NCBI RefSeq assembly: GCF_017115085.1
Contig: NZ_JABXKJ010000114.1
Span: 1 to 34,275 of the forward strand
DNA length: 34,275 nt
Reading direction: 5' to 3'
Source: Nostoc sp. NMS7
GTDB taxonomy: Bacteria > Cyanobacteriota > Cyanobacteriia > Cyanobacteriales > Nostocaceae
The notes beneath the pieces were generated by a model that had not been told where the DNA came from, did no database searches, and saw only the letters and a program-made list of their open reading frames with translations. The translations under genes were made by a program, and so were the position numbers. Shown piece by piece: positions 1 through 8,096 of the stretch; the stretch's first letter is position 1, and the number at the start of each line of letters is the position of its first letter.

Positions 1-77
1 CTCACAACTTCCCCCTAGATTTGGCTGCTGGTGATTTTGCTCCTGTAGCTCTAACCGCCCCTGCTATCAACGGTTAA
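1..77 (+). CDS. psbA: Photosystem II D1 protein, C-terminal end (partial)
   Basis: Only the last 24 complete codons are present, running to TAA at 75-77. The reading is HNFPLDLA followed by AGDFAPVALTAPAING, which is the highly conserved D1 C-terminus. In the family the His, the Asp of PLDLA and the carboxylate of the following Ala (His337, Asp342, Ala344 in standard numbering) ligate the Mn4CaO5 oxygen-evolving cluster. The residues after that Ala are the extension removed by the CtpA protease in the thylakoid lumen. The tail is intact and followed by a strong terminator, so the gene looks functional. Which psbA copy this is cannot be told from the fragment. Confidence 0.96.
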   Translation, partial: HNFPLDLAAGDFAPVALTAPAING

Positions 78-120
78 TCATAATCTGAGATACGCTCTTC
101 AGGCTTATCTATAACTAAAA

Positions 121-148
121 GACGCTCTCCCGAAAGGAGGGCGTTTTT
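121..148 (+). terminator. Rho-independent terminator of psbA
   Basis: A 9-bp stem (acgctctcc at 122-130 with ggagggcgt at 136-144, one G-U pair), a cgaaa loop and a run of five T at 144-148. It lies 44 bases after the psbA stop. Confidence 0.92.
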
Positions 149-305
149 GCATTGGGTTAATTGCTACCTTAAGCATGGCACTGGTTTTTGAGACCGCTAT
201 AGTTCAGAACTTAGACCATAATTATCAAAAAGTAAATTTTACGGGTAAAAATTGCTAGCAGCGCTGATAATTGCCTGAAAGCTCAAGTATAAGGAGAAGC
301 CAAGA

Positions 306-815
306 ATGATTTTACACCGTGGGCGTAGGTTAGTAGCTGCTTTGTTACTGTCATTGGTACTACTGACAACAGCCTGTACTCCAAAAGCACCGGGACGTTT
401 TGACCAGGCGCAAAAAGAAAGCACTCAACAAAAAAGTGGTCAAGCGGTGACTAAGACCGCAACTCAGGGTAGCGAATTTAATAAACTTTTCCCTAATGCT
501 GGTGATGGCTACCAGCGCGTCTATAGCCAAGAGAAAAAAGGCTTTGCGGAAGCGAAGTTGAAAAAAGGGGGTAAAGATATAGCGTTGCTGTCTATTTCTG
601 ATACTACTAGTACACCGAGTGCAGTAGCAAAGTTCTCGAAGAGTACTAAAAAAATTGGCGGTTATCCCGCAGTAGAAGTTGGTAACACGCAAACTGCAAT
701 TTTGGTAGGTAAGTACCAAGTAAAAGCACTTTCGCGTGATCCGTCATTTAAAGCTAGCGATCGCGCCGATTGGTTAGAGAAGTTTAATCTGAATGGTTTG
801 GCTAAACTGAAATGA
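306..815 (+). CDS. Predicted lipoprotein, function unknown
   Basis: A 169-residue protein with a lipoprotein signal: basic start (MILHRGRR), hydrophobic stretch at about residues 9-20, then lipobox LTTAC with the lipidated Cys at 24. The start is supported by AAGGAG at 291-296. The mature part is polar and rich in Lys, Gln and Ser near the N-terminus (a likely linker). It then holds a compact region with FNKLFPNAGDGY and a C-terminal ADWLEKFNLNGLAKL helix. No named domain is recognised. It is probably membrane-anchored. It stands 49 bases before the next gene on the same strand, with no terminator between, so co-transcription is possible. Confidence 0.85.
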   Translation: MILHRGRRLVAALLLSLVLLTTACTPKAPGRFDQAQKESTQQKSGQAVTKTATQGSEFNKLFPNAGDGYQRVYSQEKKGFAEAKLKKGGKDIALLSISDTTSTPSAVAKFSKSTKKIGGYPAVEVGNTQTAILVGKYQVKALSRDPSFKASDRADWLEKFNLNGLAKLK

Positions 816-863
816 TTTGCACTACGAACATTTAGATAACAAAACCTAAATAAGGAGATTTTT

Positions 864-1751
864 GTGAGTAAATCGATTGTTGAGTTGGTTGATCAATTAC
901 CAACCGGTGGCTTGACTGTTTCTATGTTGAATTCCCTCGATTTTGTTGCTCCCGGACAGTGGCAAAATACCGTCGGTTTTGTCAACACTATTAAAACTGT
1001 GACTGGCGAAGACGACGAAGATTTAATTCAGCAAATTGGTGAAAGAGCAATTTATTTATTCAACGACAAATCTCAAGGATACCAAACAGCCTTGTGGTTA
1101 TATCAAACCGTTGATGGTACAGATAAAGCGCTTGGTGCAGCAGCTTTAGCTAACAAAGTCGGTGAGAAAATTCCTCTGTTGGGTTTTTTAAACTCTGTCA
1201 CTCCCAAACCAGACAAAGCCCAAACCATCGATCTGACATTAAAATTAGTGGCTGAGTTGGTAGCTTTCTGCCAAATTAACGGCATTCCTGGAGACAGTAT
1301 TGGGGATTTTGTCGCCTCTTTAGGTGAGTATAGCGGTGAGTCACTCATCCGCATGGTGGCATTAGTTTGTGTTGATGGTTTGATCCCTCTGGGGCCAGAC
1401 TTCATCAGCAAAGCGATATCTGGGCTTAATCAAACAAATCCCCAGGAGTTAGAAAAAAACTCGACTTTCCAAAACATCAAAGATGTGATTCCAGGCAACA
1501 ATTCTGGTGGTAAACTCGCTTTTATCGGCGAAAGTTTTGACTCAGTTAAAGGTTGGATGAGTGGGTTAGTCAGCGCCAATAATTTAACGCCACAAAAGGT
1601 AGTTGGCAACTTACAAAGTTTTGTCGATATTGCCGATGATAAGTTAGACTATCTCGCGGCGTTCCTAGATGTAGCAACGAATTATTATGAACACACTGGC
1701 ACGCAAACTTTAGCACGTCGCTTGATTGAACGGGCGGTAGCTGAGATTTAG
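864..1751 (+). CDS. Conserved hypothetical protein
   Basis: A 295-residue protein starting at GTG 864. The start is set by a clear AAGGAG at 852-857, six bases upstream. There is no signal peptide, and the N-terminus (SKSIVELVDQLPTGGLTV) looks cytosolic. The protein appears mostly helical, with moderately hydrophobic segments at about 105-125 and 160-185 (for example LIRMVALVCVDGLIPLG) that may be amphipathic or membrane-associated helices. No catalytic motif or known family is recognised. It follows the lipoprotein gene and ends at a convergent hairpin terminator. No function is assigned. Confidence 0.85.
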   Translation: MSKSIVELVDQLPTGGLTVSMLNSLDFVAPGQWQNTVGFVNTIKTVTGEDDEDLIQQIGERAIYLFNDKSQGYQTALWLYQTVDGTDKALGAAALANKVGEKIPLLGFLNSVTPKPDKAQTIDLTLKLVAELVAFCQINGIPGDSIGDFVASLGEYSGESLIRMVALVCVDGLIPLGPDFISKAISGLNQTNPQELEKNSTFQNIKDVIPGNNSGGKLAFIGESFDSVKGWMSGLVSANNLTPQKVVGNLQSFVDIADDKLDYLAAFLDVATNYYEHTGTQTLARRLIERAVAEI

Positions 1752-1778
1752 ATTTATTGGGAATGGGGAGTAGTAGTG

Positions 1779-1831
1779 CTGAGTAAAGAAGTGCTGAGTG
1801 GAGAATCTGACTTCTTTACTTCTTTACTCAG
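1779..1831. terminator. Bidirectional hairpin terminator between convergent genes
   Basis: A perfect 14-bp inverted repeat, ctgagtaaagaagt (1779-1792) and acttctttactcag (1818-1831). It lies between the 864-1751 gene and the convergent 1853-2572 gene. U-tracts are weak, so the terminator role is inferred mainly from position. Confidence 0.55.
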
Positions 1832-1852
1832 AACTGTTTTGCCCCATGCCTC

Positions 1853-2572
1853 TTAGGGTAAACGTAAATCTGCTGCGATCGCATACAAGTAAGGTTGAAA
1901 AATAGCCAAGTTTTCCAGTTTCTCAAACTTACCTGTTTGCGTACCTGCGTCAAAGGCGGTGGTAATTACGTAAAGTTTACTACCATCAAAGGCAATATGA
2001 CCGATATGTTGCTCTTGTACTCCACCTTGTTGGTTGAGTCCGGCGAACCCGTAGCGGATTCCCTGAAGCTTACCAACGGGTACTGCTTGCGGTGGATAGG
2101 CTGAGAAAGTAATCTGTTTTCCATATTCACCCTGACGATCTTTCACAAAAGCAGCGTAGTGGTCTGCAACCCAAGCCTTGAGTGCTGATAATATCTGGCT
2201 TTGGTATTTGGAACTTTGGTAGTCCACTTGGGAACCAGGTGGAATACCGGCTGCTACAAGTTTCTTTTGGAAATCCTCATTGTTTGCTAGCGGGTAAACT
2301 TTAATCTCAACTGTACCCAAAACTTCCCCTTTGGAGGAGACACACAATAAAGGCGCATTTCCCTTACAAGCTGCAACTTCCCAGTTAGTTGGAGCAGCAG
2401 CACTTCCCAGGATTTTCTGCCAGATATTTCCCTCTTTAGGGTTGGAAAGTCTTGCAACAGCAAGGGGTTTTCCGACTTTGGGTGGAGAAAATTGGGGGAG
2501 AATAAATTTTGCTCCCACTGGTATTGACACCAGCAAGATAGAACCTAGTAATAAATGATAAAGTCGTAACAT
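1853..2572 (-). CDS. Secreted or membrane-anchored hypothetical protein
   Basis: A 239-residue protein whose N-terminus is a signal peptide or anchor: MLRLYHLLLGSILLVSIPVG, with hydrophobic residues to about 22. The rest is a soluble domain of unknown family with two cysteines (AACKG and LLCVS, about 68 and 77) that could form a disulfide outside the cytoplasm. It has short beta-rich stretches such as VEIKVYPL and SKLYVITTAF. No catalytic motif stands out. No Shine-Dalgarno is visible, and the ATG at 2570-2572 is chosen because it makes the signal sequence complete. It converges with the previous gene. Confidence 0.8.
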   Translation of the reverse strand: MLRLYHLLLGSILLVSIPVGAKFILPQFSPPKVGKPLAVARLSNPKEGNIWQKILGSAAAPTNWEVAACKGNAPLLCVSSKGEVLGTVEIKVYPLANNEDFQKKLVAAGIPPGSQVDYQSSKYQSQILSALKAWVADHYAAFVKDRQGEYGKQITFSAYPPQAVPVGKLQGIRYGFAGLNQQGGVQEQHIGHIAFDGSKLYVITTAFDAGTQTGKFEKLENLAIFQPYLYAIAADLRLP

Positions 2573-2580
2573 TTTATTGA

Positions 2581-2727
2581 AAATCCAGAGCCAAGGATTG
2601 CAGACTAACGATATCTACAATACTTTATGGATATACAGGAAGATACATTTATATTGCTGCAAGTTCCGCAAATGGAACTCAACAAACTATCGCTCTTTAT
2701 TACTCTGAAAAAACAAAATATTTGTAG
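2581..2727 (+). pseudogene. Possible 3' gene remnant
   Basis: An open frame without a start codon runs from after a TGA at 2578 to TAG at 2725. Its last 33 codons read like real protein (for example YGYTGRYIYIAASS, then ALYYSEKTKYL). The stop codon lies in the first bases of a GTAGGTTGGGTT repeat, suggesting that a gene was cut by repeat insertion or deletion. Chance coding is not excluded. Confidence 0.25.
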
Positions 2728-2789
2728 GTTGGGTTGAACATTCGTGTTACCCAACGAAAGCAAGGATTCTTGGTGTTGGGTTATCCTGT
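2724..2789. repeat. GTAGGTTGGGTT-type intergenic repeat, copy 1
   Basis: It starts gtaggttgggtt and contains acccaacg and gtgttgggtt, so the motif occurs in both orientations and can fold. A related copy lies at 22030-22114. Confidence 0.6.
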
Positions 2790-3003
2790 TTTAAGCCGCA
2801 ACTCTTGGAGACGCTTTGCGTAGCTTGCTTTTCCAACGACAGGCTTTTGTTGCTTGTAATATAAGAGTTACATTTTTAACAACAAATCGTAATTAACTAG
2901 CGATCGCCCAGGCAATTAGTGTTGTCAACTACCCACCACTGAGCGCGATACCGCAGAGCCTGGGGGCTGCAAATTAAAAAATATTCATCCTCAAATGCCC
3001 CAT

Positions 3004-3864
3004 TTAGTTATGCTCAAACTGCGCTAAAATCCTTTCTGCTTCCTTACATAGCACCTGGTGATATTCACCGTTACTAGCCAGCAAACCTCCCCATTGATTG
3101 ATATCACCGGTGTTATATTGCAACGGAGTGCCGTCGAAGTGGGTAAATTTACCACCAGCTTCTGTTAAAATCAGTTCTGGGGCTGCTATATCCCAATCTT
3201 TAGGCGCAGACTTGCCGGAAAGGGAAATGTAGATATCTGCCTGTTGCTCGACAATGGTGGCGATTTTGCAGCCTACACTACCCACAGCTTTCTGATTTTG
3301 ACAGGGTAACTTTTGTAATAAGTAATCTAAACGTTGGTTGCGGTGAGAGCGACTAACGACTAAGGTTAAATCCTCAACTCGTTTCCCTGACGACACTTGT
3401 AAGGGAATAGATCGATCACGGGTTTCTACAAATGTACCCCCGCCTTTGGTAGCGTAATATAGCTTTTCTGTCTCTGGTACTGCCACCACTGCCAACACTG
3501 GGCGAGTTTCCTTGACTAAAGCAATGTGAACTGCATAGTCTCCAGTTTTTTCGATAAAGTCTCGTGTACCATCCAAAGGGTCAATTATCCATACCCAAGG
3601 GGCGGAAGGCTGTGCTACACTACTTGGCGCTTGGTAAGTTTCTTCACTGATGTAAGCAAAATCTTCATTACCTAAAGCTGCTTGTAGCCTCTGCAAAATG
3701 TATTGACTCACAGCTACATCGGCAACGGTGACAGGCTCATTTTCTTTATATTGTACTTCTAAGTTAGGGTCTTTTGCAGTGCCGTGGTAATACGATCGCA
3801 GTATATCTGCTGCACCCCAACCTACCTCACGAGCGATCGCTAATATTTCTTGTAAGTCTTTCAT
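3004..3864 (-). CDS. cysQ: 3'(2'),5'-bisphosphate nucleotidase / inositol-phosphatase family (CysQ type)
   Basis: A 286-residue member of the Mg2+-dependent, lithium-sensitive phosphatase superfamily. Metal ligands are visible in order: VTVAD (Asp49), ISEE (Glu74/75), DPLDGT (Asp95 and Asp98) and the C-terminal WDIAAPEL (Asp at about 225) followed by EAGG. CysQ enzymes remove the 3'-phosphate from PAP, the by-product of sulfate activation and phosphopantetheinyl transfer, in the cytoplasm. Inositol monophosphatases share the same motifs, so the substrate is not certain. The length fits the family. No sulfur-assimilation gene is adjacent, and it is probably a single-gene unit. Confidence 0.82.
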   Translation of the reverse strand: MKDLQEILAIAREVGWGAADILRSYYHGTAKDPNLEVQYKENEPVTVADVAVSQYILQRLQAALGNEDFAYISEETYQAPSSVAQPSAPWVWIIDPLDGTRDFIEKTGDYAVHIALVKETRPVLAVVAVPETEKLYYATKGGGTFVETRDRSIPLQVSSGKRVEDLTLVVSRSHRNQRLDYLLQKLPCQNQKAVGSVGCKIATIVEQQADIYISLSGKSAPKDWDIAAPELILTEAGGKFTHFDGTPLQYNTGDINQWGGLLASNGEYHQVLCKEAERILAQFEHN

Positions 3865-3961
3865 TAATTTGACCTGATCTAAAAATACGTATAACCTGAT
3901 TAGAGGCGCACAGTGATGCTTACTTAGTTTAACTAATTACTAATTCCCAATTCGTAATTGG

Positions 3962-4060
3962 AAGTCTTTAATTACGAATTACGTTAGCGAGTCATCGAGC
4001 GTCATTACGAACTTGTAGTGAGCGCAGCCTCTCGTAGAGAAGTATTACGAATTATTTTAA
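3962..4060. repeat. Nostoc-type compound repeat, copy 1
   Basis: A mosaic including taattacgaattacgttagcg, cgtcattacgaacttgta, tgagcgcagcc, tctcgtagagaag and tattacgaattattttaa. The same pieces in the same order and orientation occur, in longer form, at 22365-22520. Its right edge contains the stop codon of the PfkB gene. Confidence 0.75.
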
Positions 4061-4951
4061 ATCCATCCAGCGTCGGGTGCCAAAAAATTTACAGGAATCA
4101 GCAGCAATATTAGCTGCCAGTGCTAGTGCATCAATAAAACTTTCCCTTAAAATGTAATCACAGAAAGCACCGTGGAAAATATCTCCAGCCCCTAATGTAT
4201 CAACCGCTTGAATCTGCGGCACATCTACGATACCAGTTTTACTACAACTCAAGTATTCAATTGGTTTTTGTCCGTGGGTAATGGCGATGTGAGGAATCTC
4301 AAATCCACCCAGATAGGTAAAAACGTCTTCTGTAGTCTGGCAGTTGGGGGGATAAAAATTAGCCGAACAGATAGCATAATCTACAAACGGCAGAATTTGC
4401 TCAAATCCAGGTTTCCAACTACCACCATCAATTACTACTGGGATATTCTTGGCTTTAGCGATTTGGGCTATGGAATAACTAACCGCCATCTGATGTCCAT
4501 CAATCAGTATTATATTGACATTTTGCAAAATATCTGCCGGGATAGATGCGCTGCTAGCTTGAGTTTTGACAGCATTAATGGAAACCACAGCTCGTTCACC
4601 CGTGGCTTGAGTGACAATGATTGAGGATACAGGCGGTGCTAAATCAGTGCTAGGCTCAAGGTCTGCGATCGCAACTTTGTAATTTGCCAAATCACCGCGA
4701 ATTAGCTGCGTCATCGGGTGAGAACCCACTACACCTAAGACTGTAGCTTGATTACCTAAATAATTGAAAGTCACAGCCGCGTTTGTCGCTGGGCCTCCTG
4801 CCGCTACAGTATAGTCAGTAGCAACAATCTTCTGATTATTCTTCGGGGCAGAGTCAGCAAGGTAAATCAAATCTAAGGTTACTAAACCGACAAATAACCC
4901 ATGATCCGATTTTGGTTTTTGGATTTTGGATTTTAGATTATCATTTGTCAT
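4052..4951 (-). CDS. PfkB-family (ribokinase-like) sugar/nucleoside kinase
   Basis: A 299-residue carbohydrate kinase. The N-terminal region has GLVTLDLIYL and the AAGGPATNAA substrate-binding segment. The C-terminal PfkB signature DTLGAGDIFHGAF has the catalytic base Asp at about residue 257 and an anion hole in GAGD. Such kinases phosphorylate sugars or nucleosides with ATP in the cytoplasm, and the exact substrate is not evident. Oddly, the N-terminal NLKSKIQKPKS is encoded by a Nostoc short repeat of the aaaatcc type (about 4912-4940). No better start is seen before the conserved GLFVGL, so part of the N-terminus may be repeat-derived. The stop codon lies in another repeat. Confidence 0.85.
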   Translation of the reverse strand: MTNDNLKSKIQKPKSDHGLFVGLVTLDLIYLADSAPKNNQKIVATDYTVAAGGPATNAAVTFNYLGNQATVLGVVGSHPMTQLIRGDLANYKVAIADLEPSTDLAPPVSSIIVTQATGERAVVSINAVKTQASSASIPADILQNVNIILIDGHQMAVSYSIAQIAKAKNIPVVIDGGSWKPGFEQILPFVDYAICSANFYPPNCQTTEDVFTYLGGFEIPHIAITHGQKPIEYLSCSKTGIVDVPQIQAVDTLGAGDIFHGAFCDYILRESFIDALALAANIAADSCKFFGTRRWMDLK

Positions 4952-4988
4952 ATATGTTCGTATAGGTGCATAAATTATTATTTTTAAC

Positions 4989-5008
4989 AGACGCGATTAA
5001 TCGCGTCT
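4989..5008. repeat. Perfect 20-bp palindrome
   Basis: agacgcgatt followed by aatcgcgtct, with no spacer, between the divergent PfkB and rsmI genes and 24 bases before rsmI. It could be an operator or a dispersed palindromic repeat; its sequence resembles Nostoc-type repeats, so the second is likelier. Confidence 0.6.
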
Positions 5009-5031
5009 CTCCTAACTCCTAACTCTCCCTC

Positions 5032-5892
5032 ATGCAAACCGATCCAAAACCAGGAACACTTTACGTTGTCGGCACACCAATTGGCAACCTGGAAGATATA
5101 ACCTTTCGGGCGGTGCGAATTTTGCAGACTGTGGATATCATTGCTGCGGAAGACACCCGTCACACAGGGAAACTACTACAACATTTTCAAGTTAAGACAC
5201 CCCAGGTAAGTTACCACGAACACAATCGTACCAGTCGCATCCCCGAATTATTAGAGCATTTAGTTAACAATAAAGCGATCGCTCTGGTGAGTGATGCTGG
5301 AATGCCAGGAATTTCCGATCCGGGATATGAACTGGTGAAAGCCTGTATTGAGGCGGGAATTCCGGTAGTTCCCATTCCTGGCGCTAGTGCTGCAATTACT
5401 GCTTTGAGTGCAGCCGGACTACCAACGGATCGCTTTGTCTTTGAAGGCTTTCTCCCGGCGAAAACTCAACAGAGACAAGAACATTTAGAATCTCTGCAAA
5501 CAGAATCTCGCACATTGATTTTCTACGAATCGCCCCACCGCTTGCGAGATACTTTACAAGATTTAGCAGAGGTTTGGGGAAGCGATCGCCAAATTGTGCT
5601 AGCACGGGAGTTAACTAAATTGTATGAGGAATTTTGGCGGGGGACAATTGCCGAAGCGATCGCTCACTACAGCCAACGAGAACCCCAAGGTGAATATACA
5701 TTAGTCGTGGCAGGAATTCCCCCCAGTCAGCCCCAACTCACACAAGAGGAATTGAAAGCCGAATTGAAACAGTTAATTACTCAGGGAATATCGCGATCGC
5801 AAGCTAGCCGTCAGTTAGCAAAAGCGACTTTCCTTCCCCGTCGCCAACTCTATCAACTAGCTCTTTCTATAGTCCTCACTCCTGAGTCTTGA
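5032..5892 (+). CDS. rsmI: 16S rRNA (cytidine-1402-2'-O)-methyltransferase
   Basis: A 286-residue SAM-dependent tetrapyrrole-methylase-fold enzyme. The N-terminus GTLYVVGTPIGNLEDIT is the diagnostic RsmI signature. It is followed by AAEDTRHTGKLL, the ALVSDAGMPGISDPG loop, VPIPGASA, and FVFEGFLPAK. In E. coli, RsmI 2'-O-methylates C1402 at the ribosomal P site, together with RsmH N4-methylation. The length matches the family. The start is ATG 5032; there is no strong Shine-Dalgarno. It is divergent from the PfkB kinase and is probably monocistronic and constitutive. Confidence 0.95.
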   Translation: MQTDPKPGTLYVVGTPIGNLEDITFRAVRILQTVDIIAAEDTRHTGKLLQHFQVKTPQVSYHEHNRTSRIPELLEHLVNNKAIALVSDAGMPGISDPGYELVKACIEAGIPVVPIPGASAAITALSAAGLPTDRFVFEGFLPAKTQQRQEHLESLQTESRTLIFYESPHRLRDTLQDLAEVWGSDRQIVLARELTKLYEEFWRGTIAEAIAHYSQREPQGEYTLVVAGIPPSQPQLTQEELKAELKQLITQGISRSQASRQLAKATFLPRRQLYQLALSIVLTPES

Positions 5893-6125
5893 ACAACTAA
5901 TAAGTAAGTGGGCGTGAATAATCAAAGTTTTGGATGATTGCCATACCAAAGACATTATTGTTACTAATTTATCTATTCATCCTCAAATACCACTTAGTGA
6001 ATATTCAAATGATATCTAAAGATTTTTGATATTAGTTCTCTAGATAGATCAGAAAATTTGTCGGCAAACTTTAAGATAAAAAAGTCAAAAGCAAAGAAAG
6101 CAGATTCTTACTAAGGAAAAATACA

Positions 6126-6404
6126 ATGGGTAATATTATTGCTTGGCTGGTTTTGGGTTTAATTGCAGGTGCGTTAGCTAAGTTATTTTATCCAGGAACC
6201 CAAGGTGGCGGCATTCTCTCCACCATTGTTTTAGGAATCCTTGGAGCCGTTGTTGGGGGTTATTTGGGTCAAACTTTGCTAGGAAGTAGTTCTGCCGCCG
6301 CCGCATCTGTAGGAGCTTTTTCCCTTGGAAGCATTTTATTTGCTGTTCTTGGTGCGATGCTACTGATTTTCCTTTGGGGTTTAGTGACTCGTCGAGCTGT
6401 GTAA
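6126..6404 (+). CDS. GlsB/YeaQ/YmgE-type small membrane stress protein
   Basis: A 92-residue, very hydrophobic, glycine-rich protein with three predicted membrane helices (about 3-22, 29-50 and 65-88). Motifs are IIAWLVLGLIAGALAK, then GGGILSTIVLGILGAVVGG, typical of the transglycosylase-associated (PF04226) family. Members are small inner-membrane proteins linked to envelope or general stress; their biochemical role is not established. The start is supported by AAGG upstream (aaggaaaaatacaatg). It lies 58 bases upstream of another stress-type gene on the same strand, so the pair may be co-transcribed. Confidence 0.9.
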   Translation: MGNIIAWLVLGLIAGALAKLFYPGTQGGGILSTIVLGILGAVVGGYLGQTLLGSSSAAAASVGAFSLGSILFAVLGAMLLIFLWGLVTRRAV

Positions 6405-6462
6405 TTACCTGAAATTAGCTAACAGTCTTGGGAATCACTTCTAGCTGCAATAAACCGATAAA

Positions 6463-7374
6463 ATGACATTAGAAAAAGAGCGAAGAACTATAGGAGTTTT
6501 CGCTAGATGTTCGGATGCAGAATTAGCACTTCAGGAACTCAAAGCTTCTAATTTTCCAATGCACAAAGTTTCTGTAATTGCACGGAATGCCGAAGAACAA
6601 AATGATATTGCTAGTGTTGAATCTAAACATAGCACTGGCAATACATTCTCAGAAGATGCTGCTAGAATCGTTAATAGTGATACTTTAGGCGCTCTTACTG
6701 GCTTATTAGTCGGTTTAGTGGTCTGCGTAATTCCTGATATAGGTCGAGTTATCCTAGCTGGAGGAGAAGCAACAGCGATCGCGACAACTTTAGCAAGTGG
6801 TTTGCGTGGTTTGTTGCTAAGTTTAGGAATTCCTCAAGAGCAAACACAGGTTTACAGCGATCTAGTTTATCAAGGTTACTATTTGGTGATAGTAACCGGT
6901 ATAGATATAGAGATTCGTGTTGCTAAGAGGATTTTTAATACCCGTGATATTCAAGAGTCTGGTATTGATCAGCCATACTCTACTCCAAATAGTCGCTATA
7001 AAAATGCAGTTGGTATTTTTTCTAGGCGTCAAGACACAGAAATAGCACTTAGTGAACTGAAAAGTGCTGGCTTTCCGATGAGTCAAGTTTCGGTGATTGC
7101 TAAGGATACAAACACGCTGAATGGTTTTAGTGAGGTAGATATCAGCAGCTACAAAGATAACTACGCTATTTTAGGAATTCCTAACGATCTAGCCAGATAT
7201 TATGAGCATCAAGTGACCCTTGGCAATTACCTATTAGTCCTAAATAGTACCGATATATACATGGCAGGTGCAAGAGCTATTTTAGAGAGTAACAAGATTC
7301 AACATTTTCGGATCTATAGCCAATTTGAACTTAATGCAGTTAGAAGCGATCGCCAGACTATTACGAACTTATAG
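6463..7374 (+). CDS. Internally duplicated YflT/general-stress-17M-like protein
   Basis: A 303-residue protein made of two related halves. Half 1 starts RTIGVFARCSDAELALQEL (about 8) and continues with FPMHKVSVIARN. It then has a hydrophobic Gly/Ala hairpin (about 74-122) and LGIPQEQTQVY plus GYYLVIVTG. Half 2 starts AVGIFSRRQDTEIALSEL (about 182), with FPMSQVSVIAKD, LGIPNDLARYY and GNYLLVLNS, but lacks the hydrophobic hairpin. The units resemble the alpha/beta domain of general stress protein 17M, which is inferred from pattern. A paralogue with the same single-unit plan lies at 32803-33570. It is likely membrane-associated; the function is unknown. Confidence 0.8.
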   Translation: MTLEKERRTIGVFARCSDAELALQELKASNFPMHKVSVIARNAEEQNDIASVESKHSTGNTFSEDAARIVNSDTLGALTGLLVGLVVCVIPDIGRVILAGGEATAIATTLASGLRGLLLSLGIPQEQTQVYSDLVYQGYYLVIVTGIDIEIRVAKRIFNTRDIQESGIDQPYSTPNSRYKNAVGIFSRRQDTEIALSELKSAGFPMSQVSVIAKDTNTLNGFSEVDISSYKDNYAILGIPNDLARYYEHQVTLGNYLLVLNSTDIYMAGARAILESNKIQHFRIYSQFELNAVRSDRQTITNL

Positions 7375-7376
7375 TT

Positions 7377-7643
7377 ACAGCAGTTTTCATGTATTTGAAC
7401 CACATCTGTCGTAGGGGCACAGAAAAAGCTCATACGTGTCAACTTAATATGAAAGTAAGTCTAGAACCAGCTTTTAGAGATTGTCTCGTTAAGAGTCTCG
7501 GACTGGGAATGCCTATGCGAGGCTCCGCCTCAAGAAAGAGCGGCAGAGCCGCAATGAGCAACATTTCCAGCCTCTGGCTGGAAACGAGGTTTTAAAAGGG
7601 TTTTGGCTTAAGTTGACACCAATGAGCATTGCTGTGCCCCTAC
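7377..7643. mobile_element. Non-autonomous element sharing ends with the IS4 remnant
   Basis: The terminal inverted repeats are about 36 bases and imperfect: gtaggggcacag...gtgtcaacttaa (7411-7447) and ttaagttgacac...ctgtgcccctac (7608-7643). The same ends bound the decayed IS at 20672-21554. The interior (about 160 bp) holds no transposase but Nostoc repeat pieces (atgcgaggctccgcctc). The outer flank 7377-7410 also recurs, inverted, at 21555-21588. The open frames across it are not genes. Confidence 0.7.
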
Positions 7644-7658
7644 CGCGTGGTCTATTTA

Positions 7659-7781
7659 GGGACTTCCAACTAAAAAAATATTCCATCGCATTAAGGCAGG
7701 GGAGCAGGGAGCTTTCTAGCATGGGGGAGGAATAGTCGTGTTGATTCCAGAAATTGGGATAATTTATTTTTTGGAAGTCCC
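7659..7781. mobile_element. 123-bp MITE, copy A
   Basis: Perfect 11-bp terminal inverted repeats (GGGACTTCCAA and TTGGAAGTCCC) flanked by a TTA direct repeat (7656-7658 and 7782-7784). By base-by-base reading it is identical to the reverse complement of 21292-21414. It is too short to encode protein. The TTA duplication would fit the TNA targets of IS1031-like IS5 elements; this assignment is inference. Confidence 0.88.
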
Positions 7782-7784
7782 TTA

Positions 7785-8096
7785 CCTGAAAATAGCTGTA
7801 AACTGCTGTAATTATAGATATTTCTAAAAATTTAGCCTATCCAAAGATTTAATAAATATTAAATATCCAAATGCTAGAGAAAAAATAATTTTTTATATTT
7901 TTATATAATTATTTAAAATAACGTTACATTTTTAAATGTATTATCATAGATATGATAATATCTGATGTGCAAAAAACTAGGCATATCAGATGTGAATTAA
8001 ATTACATTTGTTTTGCATAATTAAAAGATCATCAGAATCGTCTTTTGAGACGATTCTGATCAAAAACAGAAATAATTTGAATAACTGCCGGGAATA
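7785..8096. other. AT-rich leader of the hybrid kinase with a hairpin
   Basis: No gene. The stretch is AT-rich. It holds an inverted repeat around 7960-7990 (atctgat ... atcagat) and a perfect 12-bp hairpin, atcagaatcgtc (8031-8042) with gacgattctgat (8049-8060), ending 36 bases before the kinase ATG. The hairpin could act in the 5' leader; as a terminator it would suit only the minus strand (gatctttt). Confidence 0.5.

Larger units (their letters stand above)
2573..3003. other. Intergenic region rich in repeats
   Basis: A 431-base gap. It holds a possible gene remnant (2581-2727), a Nostoc-type repeat starting GTAGGTTGGGTT (2724-2789), and pieces of the iterated palindromic repeat family near 2810-2825 (ggagacgctttgcgtag). 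Nothing further is recognised from about 2830 to 3003. Confidence 0.6.

Noticed and set aside
7389..7722. Open frames over the mobile mosaic (7389-7595 plus, 7513-7722 minus).
   Set aside because: They run across element borders and inverted repeats. The peptide MLESSLLPCLNAMEYFF occurs only because the MITE is present twice.
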